Shown: one piece after another, positions 1 through 9,866 of the stretch
Layout of the letters: each line of letters opens with the position of its first letter
Numbering within the stretch: the first letter of the stretch is position 1
Made by a program: the position numbers and the translations under genes
Notes under the pieces: generated by a model
Seen by the model: the letters and a program-made list of their open reading frames with translations, nothing else
Told to the model about the DNA's origin: nothing
Database searches by the model: none
NCBI GenBank assembly: GCA_013538855.1
Contig: JABXJS010000217.1
Coordinates: 1 to 40,004, forward strand
Origin: Herpetosiphonaceae bacterium
Lineage (GTDB): Bacteria; Chloroflexota; Chloroflexia; Chloroflexales; Herpetosiphonaceae
Direction: 5' to 3'
Length of the DNA stretch: 40,004 nucleotides

Positions 1-1
1 G

Positions 2-3000
2 CTGGCGACCCACGGCATCAGCAGCGCCTACGTACCGCCGTTTTTTGTCGCCGATCTGGCGCAAGCCGTCGAGCGCGCCGCCCACGACTTGCGCCTGCGC
101 CGACTCCTAGTCGGCGTCGAGCCGATCCCCGAGGAGCTGCTGCAGACAATTGCGGCCCAGCTGCCAGCGCTGACAATCATCAATGGCTACGGCCCCACCG
201 AGACCACCGTGTGCTCGACACTCTACCGCATTGCGCCGACGCCGCGCCGCCGCCGCACCACGCCAATTGGCCAGCCGCTGCAGAACACGCAGATCTATGT
301 GCTTGATCAGCAGCTGCAGCTCGTGCCGCTCGGCGTGCCTGGTGAGATCTACATCGGCGGCGCGGGCCTGGCGCATGGCTACCTCAACCAGCCAGCGCTG
401 ACCGCCGCGCGCTTCATCCCCGATCCGTTCAGCGGCGCGCCCGGAGCCAGGCTGTACCGCACTGGCGACCTGGCGCGCTGGCTGCCGACAGGCGAGCTAG
501 AGTTTCTTGGGCGGCGCGATCAGCAGGTCAAGCTGCGCGGCATGCGCATCGAACTCGGCGAGATCGAGGCGCTGCTGCGCACGCATCCAGCGGTGCGCAG
601 CGCCGTGGCCAGCGTGCGCGAGGACACGCCCGGCCAGCAGCGCCTGGTGGCCTATGTGGTCGCCCAGCCAGACAGCGCCGCGCCCACCCTGCTCAGCGCG
701 CTAGACGACCTCATGGCCCAAACGCTGCCCGCAGCCATGCAGCCGCTGCTGATGCTGCTGGACGCCCTGCCGCTGGCCCCAAGCGGCAAAATCGACCGCC
801 GCGCCCTGCCGCAGCCAGCGGCGGGCACTGCCAGTGCCGACAGCGCCCCGCTCAGCGCGCTTGAGGCGACCATCGCCAGCATCTGGCGCGAGCTGCTCGG
901 CACGCTGGTGACAAGTCGTGAGGCCAACTTCTTCGCCTTGGGCGGCCACTCGCTGCTAGCGGCGCGGCTGGCGCATCGGCTGAGCACGACATTCCAGGTT
1001 GCGCTGCCGATGCAGGCGGTGTTCGCCGCACCGACCATCGCCGCCCAAGCCGCACAGCTCGCCAGCGCGCAGCGCCAAGACCACAGCGCCGACAGCCTGC
1101 CGCTGGTTGATCGCAGCGCGCCGCTGCCGCTGTCCTTCGCTCAACAGCGCATCTGGTTCCTTGACCAGCTGGAGCCGGGCAACCCGGTCTACAACACGGC
1201 GCTGGCAGTGCAGCTGCGCGGGCCGCTCGACGCTGCGGCCATGCGCGCCAGCCTTAGCGCGCTGGTCGCACGCCACGAGGCGCTGCGCACAACGTTCGCC
1301 GTGCAGGATGGCCAGCCGGTTCAGGTCATTCAGCCGCCGTGGGCAGTCGCGCTGCCGAGCCTTGATCTCAGCGCGCTGCCAGCTGAACAGCGCACACAGC
1401 GCGCCGAGCAGGAGATCAGCCTCGCCGTGCGCACAGGCTTTGATCTTAGCCGCGAACCGCTGCTGCGCGCCATGCTGCTGCGCCTGAGCGCCGACGAGCA
1501 CATCCTCACCCTGATCACGCACCACATCGTTTTTGATGGCTCGCACGACCTGTTTTATCAGGAGCTAGCGGCGCTCTACAACGCCCAACTGCGTGGCGCA
1601 AACCTGACGCTGCCAGCGCTGCCAGCGCAGTATGCCGACTTTGCCGCCTGGCAGCGTCGCTGGCTGAGCGGGCCGCGGCTTGAGCAGCAGCTAGACTACT
1701 GGCGGCAGCAGCTCAGCGGCGATCTTAGCCCACTCCAACTGCCCACCGATCATCCGCGCCCGGCGCTGCAGACCTTCCACGGCGCACGCCATAGCTTCCG
1801 CCTGCCCGCTCAGCTCAGCGCCGATCTCAAGGCACTCAGCGCAGCGACTGAGTCGACGCCGTTTATGGTTGGGCTGGCGGCGTTCCAGGCGCTGCTGCTG
1901 CGCTATACCGGCCAGACGCAGATCGCCGTTGGCACGCCGGTGGTTAACCGCAGCCATCCAGCCAGCGTAAGCATGCTTGGCAACTTCGTCAACACGCTCG
2001 TGCTGCGCAGCGATCTTACAGGCAATCCGCGCTTCTGCGAGCTGCTGGAGCACGTGCGCACCGTCGCGCTCGCAGCATTTGCCCATCAGGATGTGCCGTT
2101 TGAGATGATCGTCGATGCCGTGCAGCCACAGCGCGACTTTAGCCGCAACCCGCTGTTTCAGGTAATGTTTGTGTTCCAGCCTGCGCCGCTGCAAGGCCCT
2201 GCGCTGACCAACCTCGACGCCACGATTCTGCCAGTCGATAGCGGCACAGCGCGCTTTGACCTGCTGCTGGCCCTGTGGGACGGCCCCGACGGCGTCACCG
2301 GCATGATCGAGTACAACCGCGATCTCTTTGAGCCAGCGACGATCACGCGCATGCAGGAGCACTATGTCAACTTGCTGGCCTGCGCCAGCGCGCATCCCGA
2401 GCGGCACATCGCCAGCCTCGATCTGCTGGCGGCCGCCGAGCAGCAGTGCATGCTGCACGAGTGGAACGCCACCGCCGCCGCCTATCAGCGTGATCGCTGT
2501 ATGCACGAGCTGTTCGAGCAGCAGGCCGCCAGCACGCCCGACGCCATCGCCGTGCTGGCCGACACAGGCACGCTGAGCTATCAGGCCCTCAACGAGCGCG
2601 CCAACCAGATTGCGCATATGCTGCGCGCGCTCGGCGTTGGACGTGGATCGCTGGTCGGCGTGTATATGGAGCGCTCGCTGGAGCTTATTCCGGCGCTGCT
2701 GGGCGTGCTCAAGGCCGGCGCAACCTACGTGCCGCTTGAGATCAGCTACCCACAGGCGCGCATCGCCTGGATTCTCGACGCCCTCGATGTGCGCTGCGTC
2801 GTCACCTCCAGCGCCTGCCTGAGCAAGCTCCAGGCAGCCTCGCCAGCGCTAGCGGATGTGCTCTGCCTCGACTACGCTGCGCCGAGCGCCGTTATCGGCG
2901 GGCTGCGCATCTGGGGCCAGGACGAGATCGCGCTGCAGCCGCGCAGCAATCCACAGCCGTGGAGCAGCGCCGACGATCTGGCCTACATCATCTTTACCTC

Positions 3001-4477
3001 TGGCTCGACTGGCACGCCCAAAGGCGTGATGGTGCGCCATCGCCCAGCCGTCAACCTGATCGAGTGGGTCAACCGGCGCTTTCACATCGGTCAGGCTGAT
3101 CGCGTGCTGTTCGTGACATCGATCTGCTTCGACCTCTCGGTCTACGACATCTTTGGGCTGCTGGCGGCTGGCGGCTCGATCCGCGTCGTCGGTGAGGCAG
3201 CCCTGCACGACCCAGAGCAGCTGGTGGGCATCCTGAGCAGCGAGTCGATCACCTTCTGGGACTCAGCGCCGGCGATGCTCCAGCAGCTCGCGCCGCTCCT
3301 GCCGACTAGCGCACAGAGCGCACACCCGCTGCGGCTGGTGTTCCTGAGCGGCGACTGGATTCCCGTAGCGCTGCCTGATCAGGTGCGGCGGGCCTTCCCT
3401 GGCGCGCGCGTGATCAGCCTTGGCGGCGCGACCGAGGCCACAATCTGGTCGAACTTCTACCCCATCGACCGCGTCGAGCCAGACTGGACGAGCATTCCCT
3501 ACGGGCGGCCGATCCACAACGCACGCTACTACATCTTGGATGCGCAGCTCAACCCGTGTCCTATCGGCGTGGCGGGCGATCTGTACATCGGCGGCGAGTG
3601 CCTGGCCTCCGGCTATGTGCGCGCGCCAGCGCTGACGGCCAGCAAGTTTCTGCCTGATCCGTTTGCCAGCACCGCAGGCGCGCGCATGTACCGCACCGGC
3701 GATCAGGCGCGCTTCTGGCCCGACGGCACCATGATCTTCCTTGGCCGCGTCGACCACCAGGTGAAGGTGCGCGGCTTCCGCATCGAGCTCGGCGAGATCG
3801 AGAGCGTGCTCTGCGCGCATCCCGATGTGCGCGAGGCCGTGGTGCTGGCGCGCGAGGACACGCCTGGCGACAAGCGGCTGGTGGCCTATGTGGTGCCAGC
3901 AGGCGCGTCAGCGCCGAGCAATGCCGAGCTGCGCCAGCATCTCCAGGCGCGCCTGCCGGAGTACATGCTGCCGTCGGCGTTCATGGTCTTGGCGGCGCTG
4001 CCGATCAGCAGCAATGGCAAGGTTGATCGTAAAGCCCTGCCAGCCGTCGAGCACCAGCGCCCGGCGCTCGCCGCGCAGTACCAAGCGCCAGCCGATCCCA
4101 TCGAGGCGCAGGTAGCGGCGATCTGGGCCAGTGTGCTGGGACTGGACAGCGTCGGCGTACACGATAACTTCTTTGATCTTGGCGGCCACTCGCTGCTGGT
4201 CACGCAGATTATGTTTCAGGTGCGCGCGGCCTTCCAGGTCGAGCTGCCACTGCGCGACCTGTTCGAGAACCCGACTGTGGCCGGGATCGCGGCGCTGCTG
4301 CGCACTGCGCCGAGCCAGCCACCGACAACCATTAGCGCGATTGAAAGCGTGAGCCAGAGCCACAAGACGCTGATCGACCTCCTAGACGAGCTAGAGCAGC
4401 TGCCCGAGGAGGCTGTCGATCTCTCCGACGAGGTGCTGATGCGCATCCTCTCCAGCTCAGACAGCCCTGTTCGCTAG
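2..4477 (+). CDS. Non-ribosomal peptide synthetase, 5'-truncated (A-PCP-C-A-PCP)
   Basis: The reading frame is open from base 2, so the gene enters from the left and its true start is outside the window. Domains in order: the C-terminal part of an adenylation (A) domain (motifs NGYGPTE, GEIYIGG, YRTGDLARW, GRRDQQVKLRG, SGKIDR), to about 820; a carrier protein with LGGHSLLA (Ser codon 950-952); a condensation domain about 1115-2430 with SFAQQRIWFL, the intact HHIVFDG active site (1520-1540), VNTLVLR and HQDVPFE; a complete A domain about 2505-4060 (IIFTSGSTGTPKG, FDLSVYDIFG, NGKVDRK); a second carrier protein (Ser codon 4190-4192); and an acidic C-terminal tail. By alignment to GrsA numbering from memory, the complete A domain has pocket residues DLYDFSLIWK. 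The nearest code I recall is cysteine (DLYNLSLIWK), so Cys or a related residue is inferred. The truncated A domain shows only Y278, L299, G301, G322, V330 and C331, so I make no substrate call. There is no thioesterase, so the chain passes to the next gene. Confident for family, tentative for substrate. Confidence 0.95.
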   Translation: MATHGISSAYVPPFFVADLAQAVERAAHDLRLRRLLVGVEPIPEELLQTIAAQLPALTIINGYGPTETTVCSTLYRIAPTPRRRRTTPIGQPLQNTQIYVLDQQLQLVPLGVPGEIYIGGAGLAHGYLNQPALTAARFIPDPFSGAPGARLYRTGDLARWLPTGELEFLGRRDQQVKLRGMRIELGEIEALLRTHPAVRSAVASVREDTPGQQRLVAYVVAQPDSAAPTLLSALDDLMAQTLPAAMQPLLMLLDALPLAPSGKIDRRALPQPAAGTASADSAPLSALEATIASIWRELLGTLVTSREANFFALGGHSLLAARLAHRLSTTFQVALPMQAVFAAPTIAAQAAQLASAQRQDHSADSLPLVDRSAPLPLSFAQQRIWFLDQLEPGNPVYNTALAVQLRGPLDAAAMRASLSALVARHEALRTTFAVQDGQPVQVIQPPWAVALPSLDLSALPAEQRTQRAEQEISLAVRTGFDLSREPLLRAMLLRLSADEHILTLITHHIVFDGSHDLFYQELAALYNAQLRGANLTLPALPAQYADFAAWQRRWLSGPRLEQQLDYWRQQLSGDLSPLQLPTDHPRPALQTFHGARHSFRLPAQLSADLKALSAATESTPFMVGLAAFQALLLRYTGQTQIAVGTPVVNRSHPASVSMLGNFVNTLVLRSDLTGNPRFCELLEHVRTVALAAFAHQDVPFEMIVDAVQPQRDFSRNPLFQVMFVFQPAPLQGPALTNLDATILPVDSGTARFDLLLALWDGPDGVTGMIEYNRDLFEPATITRMQEHYVNLLACASAHPERHIASLDLLAAAEQQCMLHEWNATAAAYQRDRCMHELFEQQAASTPDAIAVLADTGTLSYQALNERANQIAHMLRALGVGRGSLVGVYMERSLELIPALLGVLKAGATYVPLEISYPQARIAWILDALDVRCVVTSSACLSKLQAASPALADVLCLDYAAPSAVIGGLRIWGQDEIALQPRSNPQPWSSADDLAYIIFTSGSTGTPKGVMVRHRPAVNLIEWVNRRFHIGQADRVLFVTSICFDLSVYDIFGLLAAGGSIRVVGEAALHDPEQLVGILSSESITFWDSAPAMLQQLAPLLPTSAQSAHPLRLVFLSGDWIPVALPDQVRRAFPGARVISLGGATEATIWSNFYPIDRVEPDWTSIPYGRPIHNARYYILDAQLNPCPIGVAGDLYIGGECLASGYVRAPALTASKFLPDPFASTAGARMYRTGDQARFWPDGTMIFLGRVDHQVKVRGFRIELGEIESVLCAHPDVREAVVLAREDTPGDKRLVAYVVPAGASAPSNAELRQHLQARLPEYMLPSAFMVLAALPISSNGKVDRKALPAVEHQRPALAAQYQAPADPIEAQVAAIWASVLGLDSVGVHDNFFDLGGHSLLVTQIMFQVRAAFQVELPLRDLFENPTVAGIAALLRTAPSQPPTTISAIESVSQSHKTLIDLLDELEQLPEEAVDLSDEVLMRILSSSDSPVR

Positions 4478-4528
4478 CCCGCTGCTCTACTGATCGTGAT
4501 AACTAAGTGCAGGAGTACACACACAGCT

Positions 4529-7500
4529 ATGGATAATCTCTCAACTCGGCTGGCCGGTCTATCGCCACAGAAGCAGGCGCTGCTTGAGCGCGCGCTCCGC
4601 CAGCAAGGTGCGGCATTCAACACCTTTCCGCTCGCCTTTCAACAGCAGCGCATGTGGTTTTTGGCCACCCGCGACGCCGACGACGCATCGCAGCATATCT
4701 GCGGAGCCGTGCGCCTGAGCGGGCCGCTCGATCTGGCGGCGCTGGAGCAGAGCCTCAACACGCTGATTCGCCGCCAGGCCACGCTGCGCACCAGCTTTCC
4801 GGCGATCAACGGCCAGCCAGTGCAGATGATCGCCCCAGAGCTGCACATCAGCCTGCCGATTCTGGACCTTCAGCGCCACCCGGCGGCGACACGCACGGCC
4901 GAGGCCCAGCGCATCATCCGCGCCGAGAGCCAGCGCCCGTTTGACCTGACCGCGCCGCCGCTGATGCGCGTCACTCTGCTGCGCCTTGGCCCGGACGAAC
5001 ACATGCTGGTGACGATTCTGCACCACATCATCGCCGACCTGCGCTCGGTCGAGGTGCTGCTCTACGAGATGGCCACGCTGTACGATGCCGCTGTGCACCA
5101 GCAGCCAGCGCCGCTGCCAGAGCTGCCGATCCAGTTCGCCGACTATGCGCGCTGGCAGCAGCAGTGGATGCAGGGCGAGGTGCTCCAGCAGCAGCTTGGC
5201 TACTGGCAGCAGCAGCTGGCCGACGCGCCCGAGCTGCTGGCGCTGCCCACCGACCGCCCGCGCCCGGCCGTGCGTACCAGCGCCGGGGCCAGCCACCGCT
5301 TTCTGGTCGATAAGGCGACCAGCGCCAGCCTCGCGCGCCTGGCGCAAAGCGAGGGCGCAACGCTGTTCATGGCGGCGCTGGCGGCGTTCAAAACGCTGCT
5401 CTACCGCTACACCAGCGAGCGCGATATCTGCGTTGGCACGCCGATCATCAACCGTGGCCGCGCCGAGACCGAGGGCCTGATCGGCTTCTTTCTCAACACG
5501 CTGGTGCTGCGCACCGATCTCGATGGCGCGCCGAGCTTCCGCACGCTGCTCGGGCGGCTGCGCGAGGTTGCGCTCAGCGCCTACGCGCACCAAGACGTGC
5601 CGTTCGACTACCTGATCAACACGCTGCGGCCCGAGCGCAATCCCAGCTACACGCCGCTGTTTCAAGTGCTGTTTATCTTGCGCAACGCGCCGCTGCCGGT
5701 GCGCACAAGCGCCGGACTCACGCTCACGCCGCTGGCGATTGACAATCCGACCGCGCACTTCGACCTGATGCTGGTGATGGAAGAAAGCGCCGACGGCATC
5801 GCCGCCTCGTTCGAGTACAGCACCGAGCTGTTCGATGCCGCTACCATTGAGCGCATGGCGCAGCACTACCTGAATCTGCTCGCCGCCATCTGCGCCGACC
5901 CAGACGCCGCCATCGACGCGCTGCCGCTGCTCAGCGCCGCCGAGCGCCAGCAGATCATCGGTGATTGGAACAGCACCGCCGTCAGCTATCCTGGCCCGGA
6001 GTGCCTGCACACCCTGGTAGAGGCCCAGGCCGCCAGCCAGCCGCACGCCGTGGCGCTGATCTTCGAGGACCAGCGCATGACCTACGGCGAGCTGAACGCC
6101 CGCGCCAACCAGCTCGCGCACCAGCTGATCGAGCGCGGCGTGGGGCCGGAGACGCTGGTGGGCATCTGCGCCGAGCGCTCGCTGGAGCTGGTGGTCGGAC
6201 TGCTGGGCATCCTCAAGGCCGGCGGGGCCTATGTGCCGCTCGACGCCAGCTATCCTGTCGAGCGCCTAGCCTTTATGCTCAACGATGCCCAGCCCGCCGT
6301 GCTGCTAACGGCTCTGCCCGCAGCCGCGACGCTTAGCCCAGAGCTGCGCAGCCTGCTGGAGCAGGGCGACTGGCCGCTGATTGAGCTGACCGAAAGCTGG
6401 AGCAGCAACACCCACGCCCCGATCAGCAATCCTGACGTGGCGGTCAGCGGGGCCAATCTGGCCTATATGATCTACACCTCCGGCTCGACCGGTCGGCCGA
6501 AGGGCGCGCTCAACCAGCACAGCGGCATTCGCAACCGTCTGCTGTGGATGCAGGCGCAGTACCAGCTCACGGCGGATGATCGCGTGCTGCAAAAAACACC
6601 GTTTAGCTTTGATGTCTCGGTGTGGGAGTTTTTCTGGCCCTTGATCAGTGGCGCGCAGCTGGTGCTGGCCCGCCCAGAGGGCCACAAAGACCCGAGCTAT
6701 CTTGCCGAGCTGATTCAGCGCGAGCAGATCACCACGCTGCACTTTGTCCCCTCGATGCTGCGCCTGTTCCTTGAGCATCCGGCCGCGTCAGCCTGCACAT
6801 CGCTGCGGCGCGTGATCTGCTCCGGCGAAGCACTTGGCGTCGATCTACAGGCGCACTTCTTCGAGCGCATGGCCGCCGAGCTGCACAACCTGTACGGCCC
6901 GACCGAGGCGGCCATCGACGTATCATTCTGGCGCTGTGAGCCGCATAGCCAGCTGCCGAGCGTGCCGATTGGCCGACCGGTGTCCAACACCCAGCTGTAC
7001 ATCCTCGACCAGGCCATGCAGCCGGTGCCGATTGGCGTCGTAGGCGAGCTGTACATCGGCGGCGTGCAGGTGGGCCGCGGCTATCTCAATCGGCCGGAGC
7101 TAACGGCGGAGCGCTTTATTCGCGATCCGTTCAGCGCCGCGCCGAGCGCCCGCCTCTACCGCACCGGCGACCTAGCGCGCTTCCGCCCCGATGGCAGCAT
7201 CGAGTTCCTGGGCCGCAGCGACACCCAGGTCAAGCTGCGCGGCTTCCGCATTGAGCTCGGCGAGATCGAGGCCGTGCTCGCCGAGCACCCGGCCGTGCAG
7301 ACCGCGCTGGTCGTTGAGCGCCAGGACCGCAGCGGCGATGCCTACCTGGCCGCCTACGTGGTGCAGCGCAGCGCCGTGCCCGCCGATCAGGCCAGCGCCG
7401 TCGATAGCCAGACCGTCGCGCAGTGGCAGGAGGTCTGGGAGACCACCTACAGCGACGTGGCCGCCAGCAGCGACCCGACCTTCAACATCACCGGCTGGAA

Positions 7501-9853
7501 CAGCAGCTACACCAAGCAGCCTATTCCAGCAGAGCATATGCACGAGTGGCGCGAGCGCACCGTCGCGCGCATTCGCGCCGGCCATCCGCAGCGCGTGCTG
7601 GAGATGGGCAGCGGCACCGGCATGCTGATGTTCCGCATCGCGCCGGAGTGCCGCGAGTATCTGGCCTGCGACTTCTCGGCGGCGGCAGCCAGCTACCTGC
7701 GCCAGCACGCCGCCCAGCGCGGCCTCAGCCATGTTCGCGTTGAGCAGCGGCCCGCCGAGGACTTCAGCGGCATTCCCGACCAGGCCTTCGACGCGGTGGT
7801 GGTCAACTCGGTGCTGCAGTTCTTCCCGACCATCGACTACCTGGCGCGGGTGGTCGAGGGCGCGGTGCGCGTCACTGCGCCAGGCGGGCGCGTGTTCATC
7901 GGCGATGTGCGCAGCCTGCCGCTGCTGGAGGCATTCCACGCCTCGGTACAGCTGGCCCAGGCCGACGGGGCGCTTGAGCAGGATGTCTGGGCCGAGCGCG
8001 TGCGCAGCGCCCTCCTGCGCGAGGAGGAGCTGGTCGTCGATCCGGCCTTCTTTGTGGCCCTGCGCCAGCGGCTGCCGCGCATCGGCCACGTCGATATCTT
8101 GCTCAAGCGCGGCACGCAGCACGACGAGCTGACCAAGTTTCGCTACGACGCGATTCTGCACATCGAGCCGCAGCACGTCGCCCCTGCGCCGACCACGCTG
8201 GACTGGCAGCACGAGCAACTGACGCTGCCACGGCTTCAGCAGCTGCTGCGCGAGCATACGCCCAGTGCGCTCGGCCTCACCAACGTGCCCAACGCTCGCC
8301 TGCTGGCCGATCTCCAGCTCACCACGCACCTGCGCCAGAGCGGCCCAATGACCGTCGCCGAGCTGCGCAGCGCCGTGGAGCCGCTGACGGCCACGGGCGT
8401 CGAGCCAGAGGCGATCTGGCAGCTGGGCGCGGCGCTTGGCTACACCACCGCGATCAGCTGGCCGGGCGCTGCTAGCGCCGCCTGCTTCAACGTCACGTTC
8501 AGCCGCCACAGCGCCGCGCTTGCCAACAGCGACGGTGCCGCCCAGCCCGCCGCGCCAGAGCCACGCAGCGCCCATCGGCCATGGAGCGAGTACAGCAACA
8601 GCCCGCTGCAGGCGCTGTTCGCCCACGAGCTGGTGCCGCAGCTGCGCGCCTGCCTGAGCCAGCGCCTGCCCGACTACATGGTGCCCGCCGCCTTCGTGCT
8701 GCTGGAGCGCCTGCCGCTCACCGCCAACGGCAAGCTCGACCGCCAGGCCCTGCCTGCGCCCTACCAGTTGCGCGCCGAGCTGACCACAGCCTTTGTCGCG
8801 CCGCGCGACGAGCTTGAGCAACAGCTCGTGAGCATCTGGGAGCAGCTGCTCGACGCCCGCCCGATTGGCATCAGCGATGACTTCTTCGATCTTGGCGGCC
8901 ACTCTATCCTGGCCGTGCGGCTGATGGCGCGTATCCAGCAAGACTACGGCGTGCAGCTGCCGGTCGCAGCACTCTTCCAGGGCGCGACCATCGCCGACCT
9001 GGCCAGCCTGCTGCGCGAGCGCGTCGGAGCCAGCGCCAGCACAGCGCTTGTCGGCATTCAGCCCAGCGGCAGCCGCACGCCGTTCTTTTGCATCCATCCT
9101 GGCGGCGGCCACGTGATGGCCTACTACAACCTGGCCCACCTGCTCGGCCCTGATCAGCCGTTCTACGCGCTCCAGTCGATCGGCCTCGATGGGGCCGAGG
9201 AGCCGCTGACGCGCTTCGAGGCCATGGCCGCACGCTACATCAAGGAGCTGCGCGCCGTGCAGCCCACAGGGCCATACTTGATCGGCGGGTGGTGCACCGG
9301 CGGCCGCATCGCAACCGAGATCGCCCGCCAGCTTCAGGCCGACGGCCAGCAGGTGGCGCTGCTCGCCCTGCTCGATGCTACGCCGATCCTCAGCCACCTG
9401 CCGCTCGATGTCGAGACCGCCGACGACGCCCGCCTGCTGGGCACGATGTCGCCAGCGCTGCACGCGATCGAGCAGGCGCTGCCGCCGCTCGCGCCTGACG
9501 CACGCCTGGACACGCTGGTCGAGCGCGGGCGTGCGGCCGGACTGCTGCCAGGCGATGTCGATCTGACCTACATCCTAATGATCCTCAAGGTCTATCGCGC
9601 CAATCTGCGCGCCGAGCGCCGCTGCGTGCCCACCAGCTACCACGGGCGCACCGTGCTGTTCCGCGCCAGCCAGCAGCCGGCGGACGCGCTGCCCGACCTT
9701 GGCTGGGGCGTGTTCATCACGACGGGCCTGGAGGTCGTCGATATTCCCGGCGATCACTTCAGCATGGTCGAGGATGCCGATGATGTGCAGGCGCTTGCGG
9801 CGCTGCTGCGCACGGCCATCGATCAGGCTGGTGCAGTCGCCGCCGGGGCCTAA
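4529..9853 (+). CDS. NRPS terminal module C-A(Ser)-N-methyltransferase-PCP-thioesterase
   Basis: The protein has 1774 aa. I chose ATG 4529 because AGGAG lies upstream (4511-4515). A GTG at 4496 is in frame but has no ribosome site. The gene is 51 bp after the previous synthetase, probably in the same operon. Domains by residue: condensation about 33-470, where the active site reads HHIIADL (165-171; the usual final Gly is Leu); adenylation from about 490 with YMIYTSGSTGRPKG and FDVSVWEFF, pocket residues DVWHISLIDK, which match the serine code; an S-adenosylmethionine N-methyltransferase inserted after motif A8, about 967-1214, with VLEMGSGTG and VVVNSVLQFFP; the A-domain C-terminus with NGKLDR; a carrier protein (Ser1459 in LGGHSILA); and a type I thioesterase with FFCIHPGGG, GGWCTGG (nucleophile Cys1589 instead of Ser), the Asp of LALLDATP and His of GDHFSMVE. 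It should add N-methyl-serine last and release the product by hydrolysis, macrocyclisation or beta-lactone formation. The release mode cannot be decided from sequence alone. Confidence 0.95.
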   Translation: MDNLSTRLAGLSPQKQALLERALRQQGAAFNTFPLAFQQQRMWFLATRDADDASQHICGAVRLSGPLDLAALEQSLNTLIRRQATLRTSFPAINGQPVQMIAPELHISLPILDLQRHPAATRTAEAQRIIRAESQRPFDLTAPPLMRVTLLRLGPDEHMLVTILHHIIADLRSVEVLLYEMATLYDAAVHQQPAPLPELPIQFADYARWQQQWMQGEVLQQQLGYWQQQLADAPELLALPTDRPRPAVRTSAGASHRFLVDKATSASLARLAQSEGATLFMAALAAFKTLLYRYTSERDICVGTPIINRGRAETEGLIGFFLNTLVLRTDLDGAPSFRTLLGRLREVALSAYAHQDVPFDYLINTLRPERNPSYTPLFQVLFILRNAPLPVRTSAGLTLTPLAIDNPTAHFDLMLVMEESADGIAASFEYSTELFDAATIERMAQHYLNLLAAICADPDAAIDALPLLSAAERQQIIGDWNSTAVSYPGPECLHTLVEAQAASQPHAVALIFEDQRMTYGELNARANQLAHQLIERGVGPETLVGICAERSLELVVGLLGILKAGGAYVPLDASYPVERLAFMLNDAQPAVLLTALPAAATLSPELRSLLEQGDWPLIELTESWSSNTHAPISNPDVAVSGANLAYMIYTSGSTGRPKGALNQHSGIRNRLLWMQAQYQLTADDRVLQKTPFSFDVSVWEFFWPLISGAQLVLARPEGHKDPSYLAELIQREQITTLHFVPSMLRLFLEHPAASACTSLRRVICSGEALGVDLQAHFFERMAAELHNLYGPTEAAIDVSFWRCEPHSQLPSVPIGRPVSNTQLYILDQAMQPVPIGVVGELYIGGVQVGRGYLNRPELTAERFIRDPFSAAPSARLYRTGDLARFRPDGSIEFLGRSDTQVKLRGFRIELGEIEAVLAEHPAVQTALVVERQDRSGDAYLAAYVVQRSAVPADQASAVDSQTVAQWQEVWETTYSDVAASSDPTFNITGWNSSYTKQPIPAEHMHEWRERTVARIRAGHPQRVLEMGSGTGMLMFRIAPECREYLACDFSAAAASYLRQHAAQRGLSHVRVEQRPAEDFSGIPDQAFDAVVVNSVLQFFPTIDYLARVVEGAVRVTAPGGRVFIGDVRSLPLLEAFHASVQLAQADGALEQDVWAERVRSALLREEELVVDPAFFVALRQRLPRIGHVDILLKRGTQHDELTKFRYDAILHIEPQHVAPAPTTLDWQHEQLTLPRLQQLLREHTPSALGLTNVPNARLLADLQLTTHLRQSGPMTVAELRSAVEPLTATGVEPEAIWQLGAALGYTTAISWPGAASAACFNVTFSRHSAALANSDGAAQPAAPEPRSAHRPWSEYSNSPLQALFAHELVPQLRACLSQRLPDYMVPAAFVLLERLPLTANGKLDRQALPAPYQLRAELTTAFVAPRDELEQQLVSIWEQLLDARPIGISDDFFDLGGHSILAVRLMARIQQDYGVQLPVAALFQGATIADLASLLRERVGASASTALVGIQPSGSRTPFFCIHPGGGHVMAYYNLAHLLGPDQPFYALQSIGLDGAEEPLTRFEAMAARYIKELRAVQPTGPYLIGGWCTGGRIATEIARQLQADGQQVALLALLDATPILSHLPLDVETADDARLLGTMSPALHAIEQALPPLAPDARLDTLVERGRAAGLLPGDVDLTYILMILKVYRANLRAERRCVPTSYHGRTVLFRASQQPADALPDLGWGVFITTGLEVVDIPGDHFSMVEDADDVQALAALLRTAIDQAGAVAAGA

Positions 9854-9866
9854 GCTTGCCCAGCCC

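Noticed and set aside
4559-6121. 520-codon minus-strand open frame opposite the condensation and adenylation domains
   Set aside because: Shadow of the real gene; no ribosome site and no recognisable domain.
7172-9463. 763-codon open frame on the minus strand opposite the NRPS
   Set aside because: It is antisense to strongly recognisable NRPS, N-methyltransferase and thioesterase motifs. Long antisense frames are expected in GC-rich coding DNA, and its sequence is low-complexity and unrecognisable.
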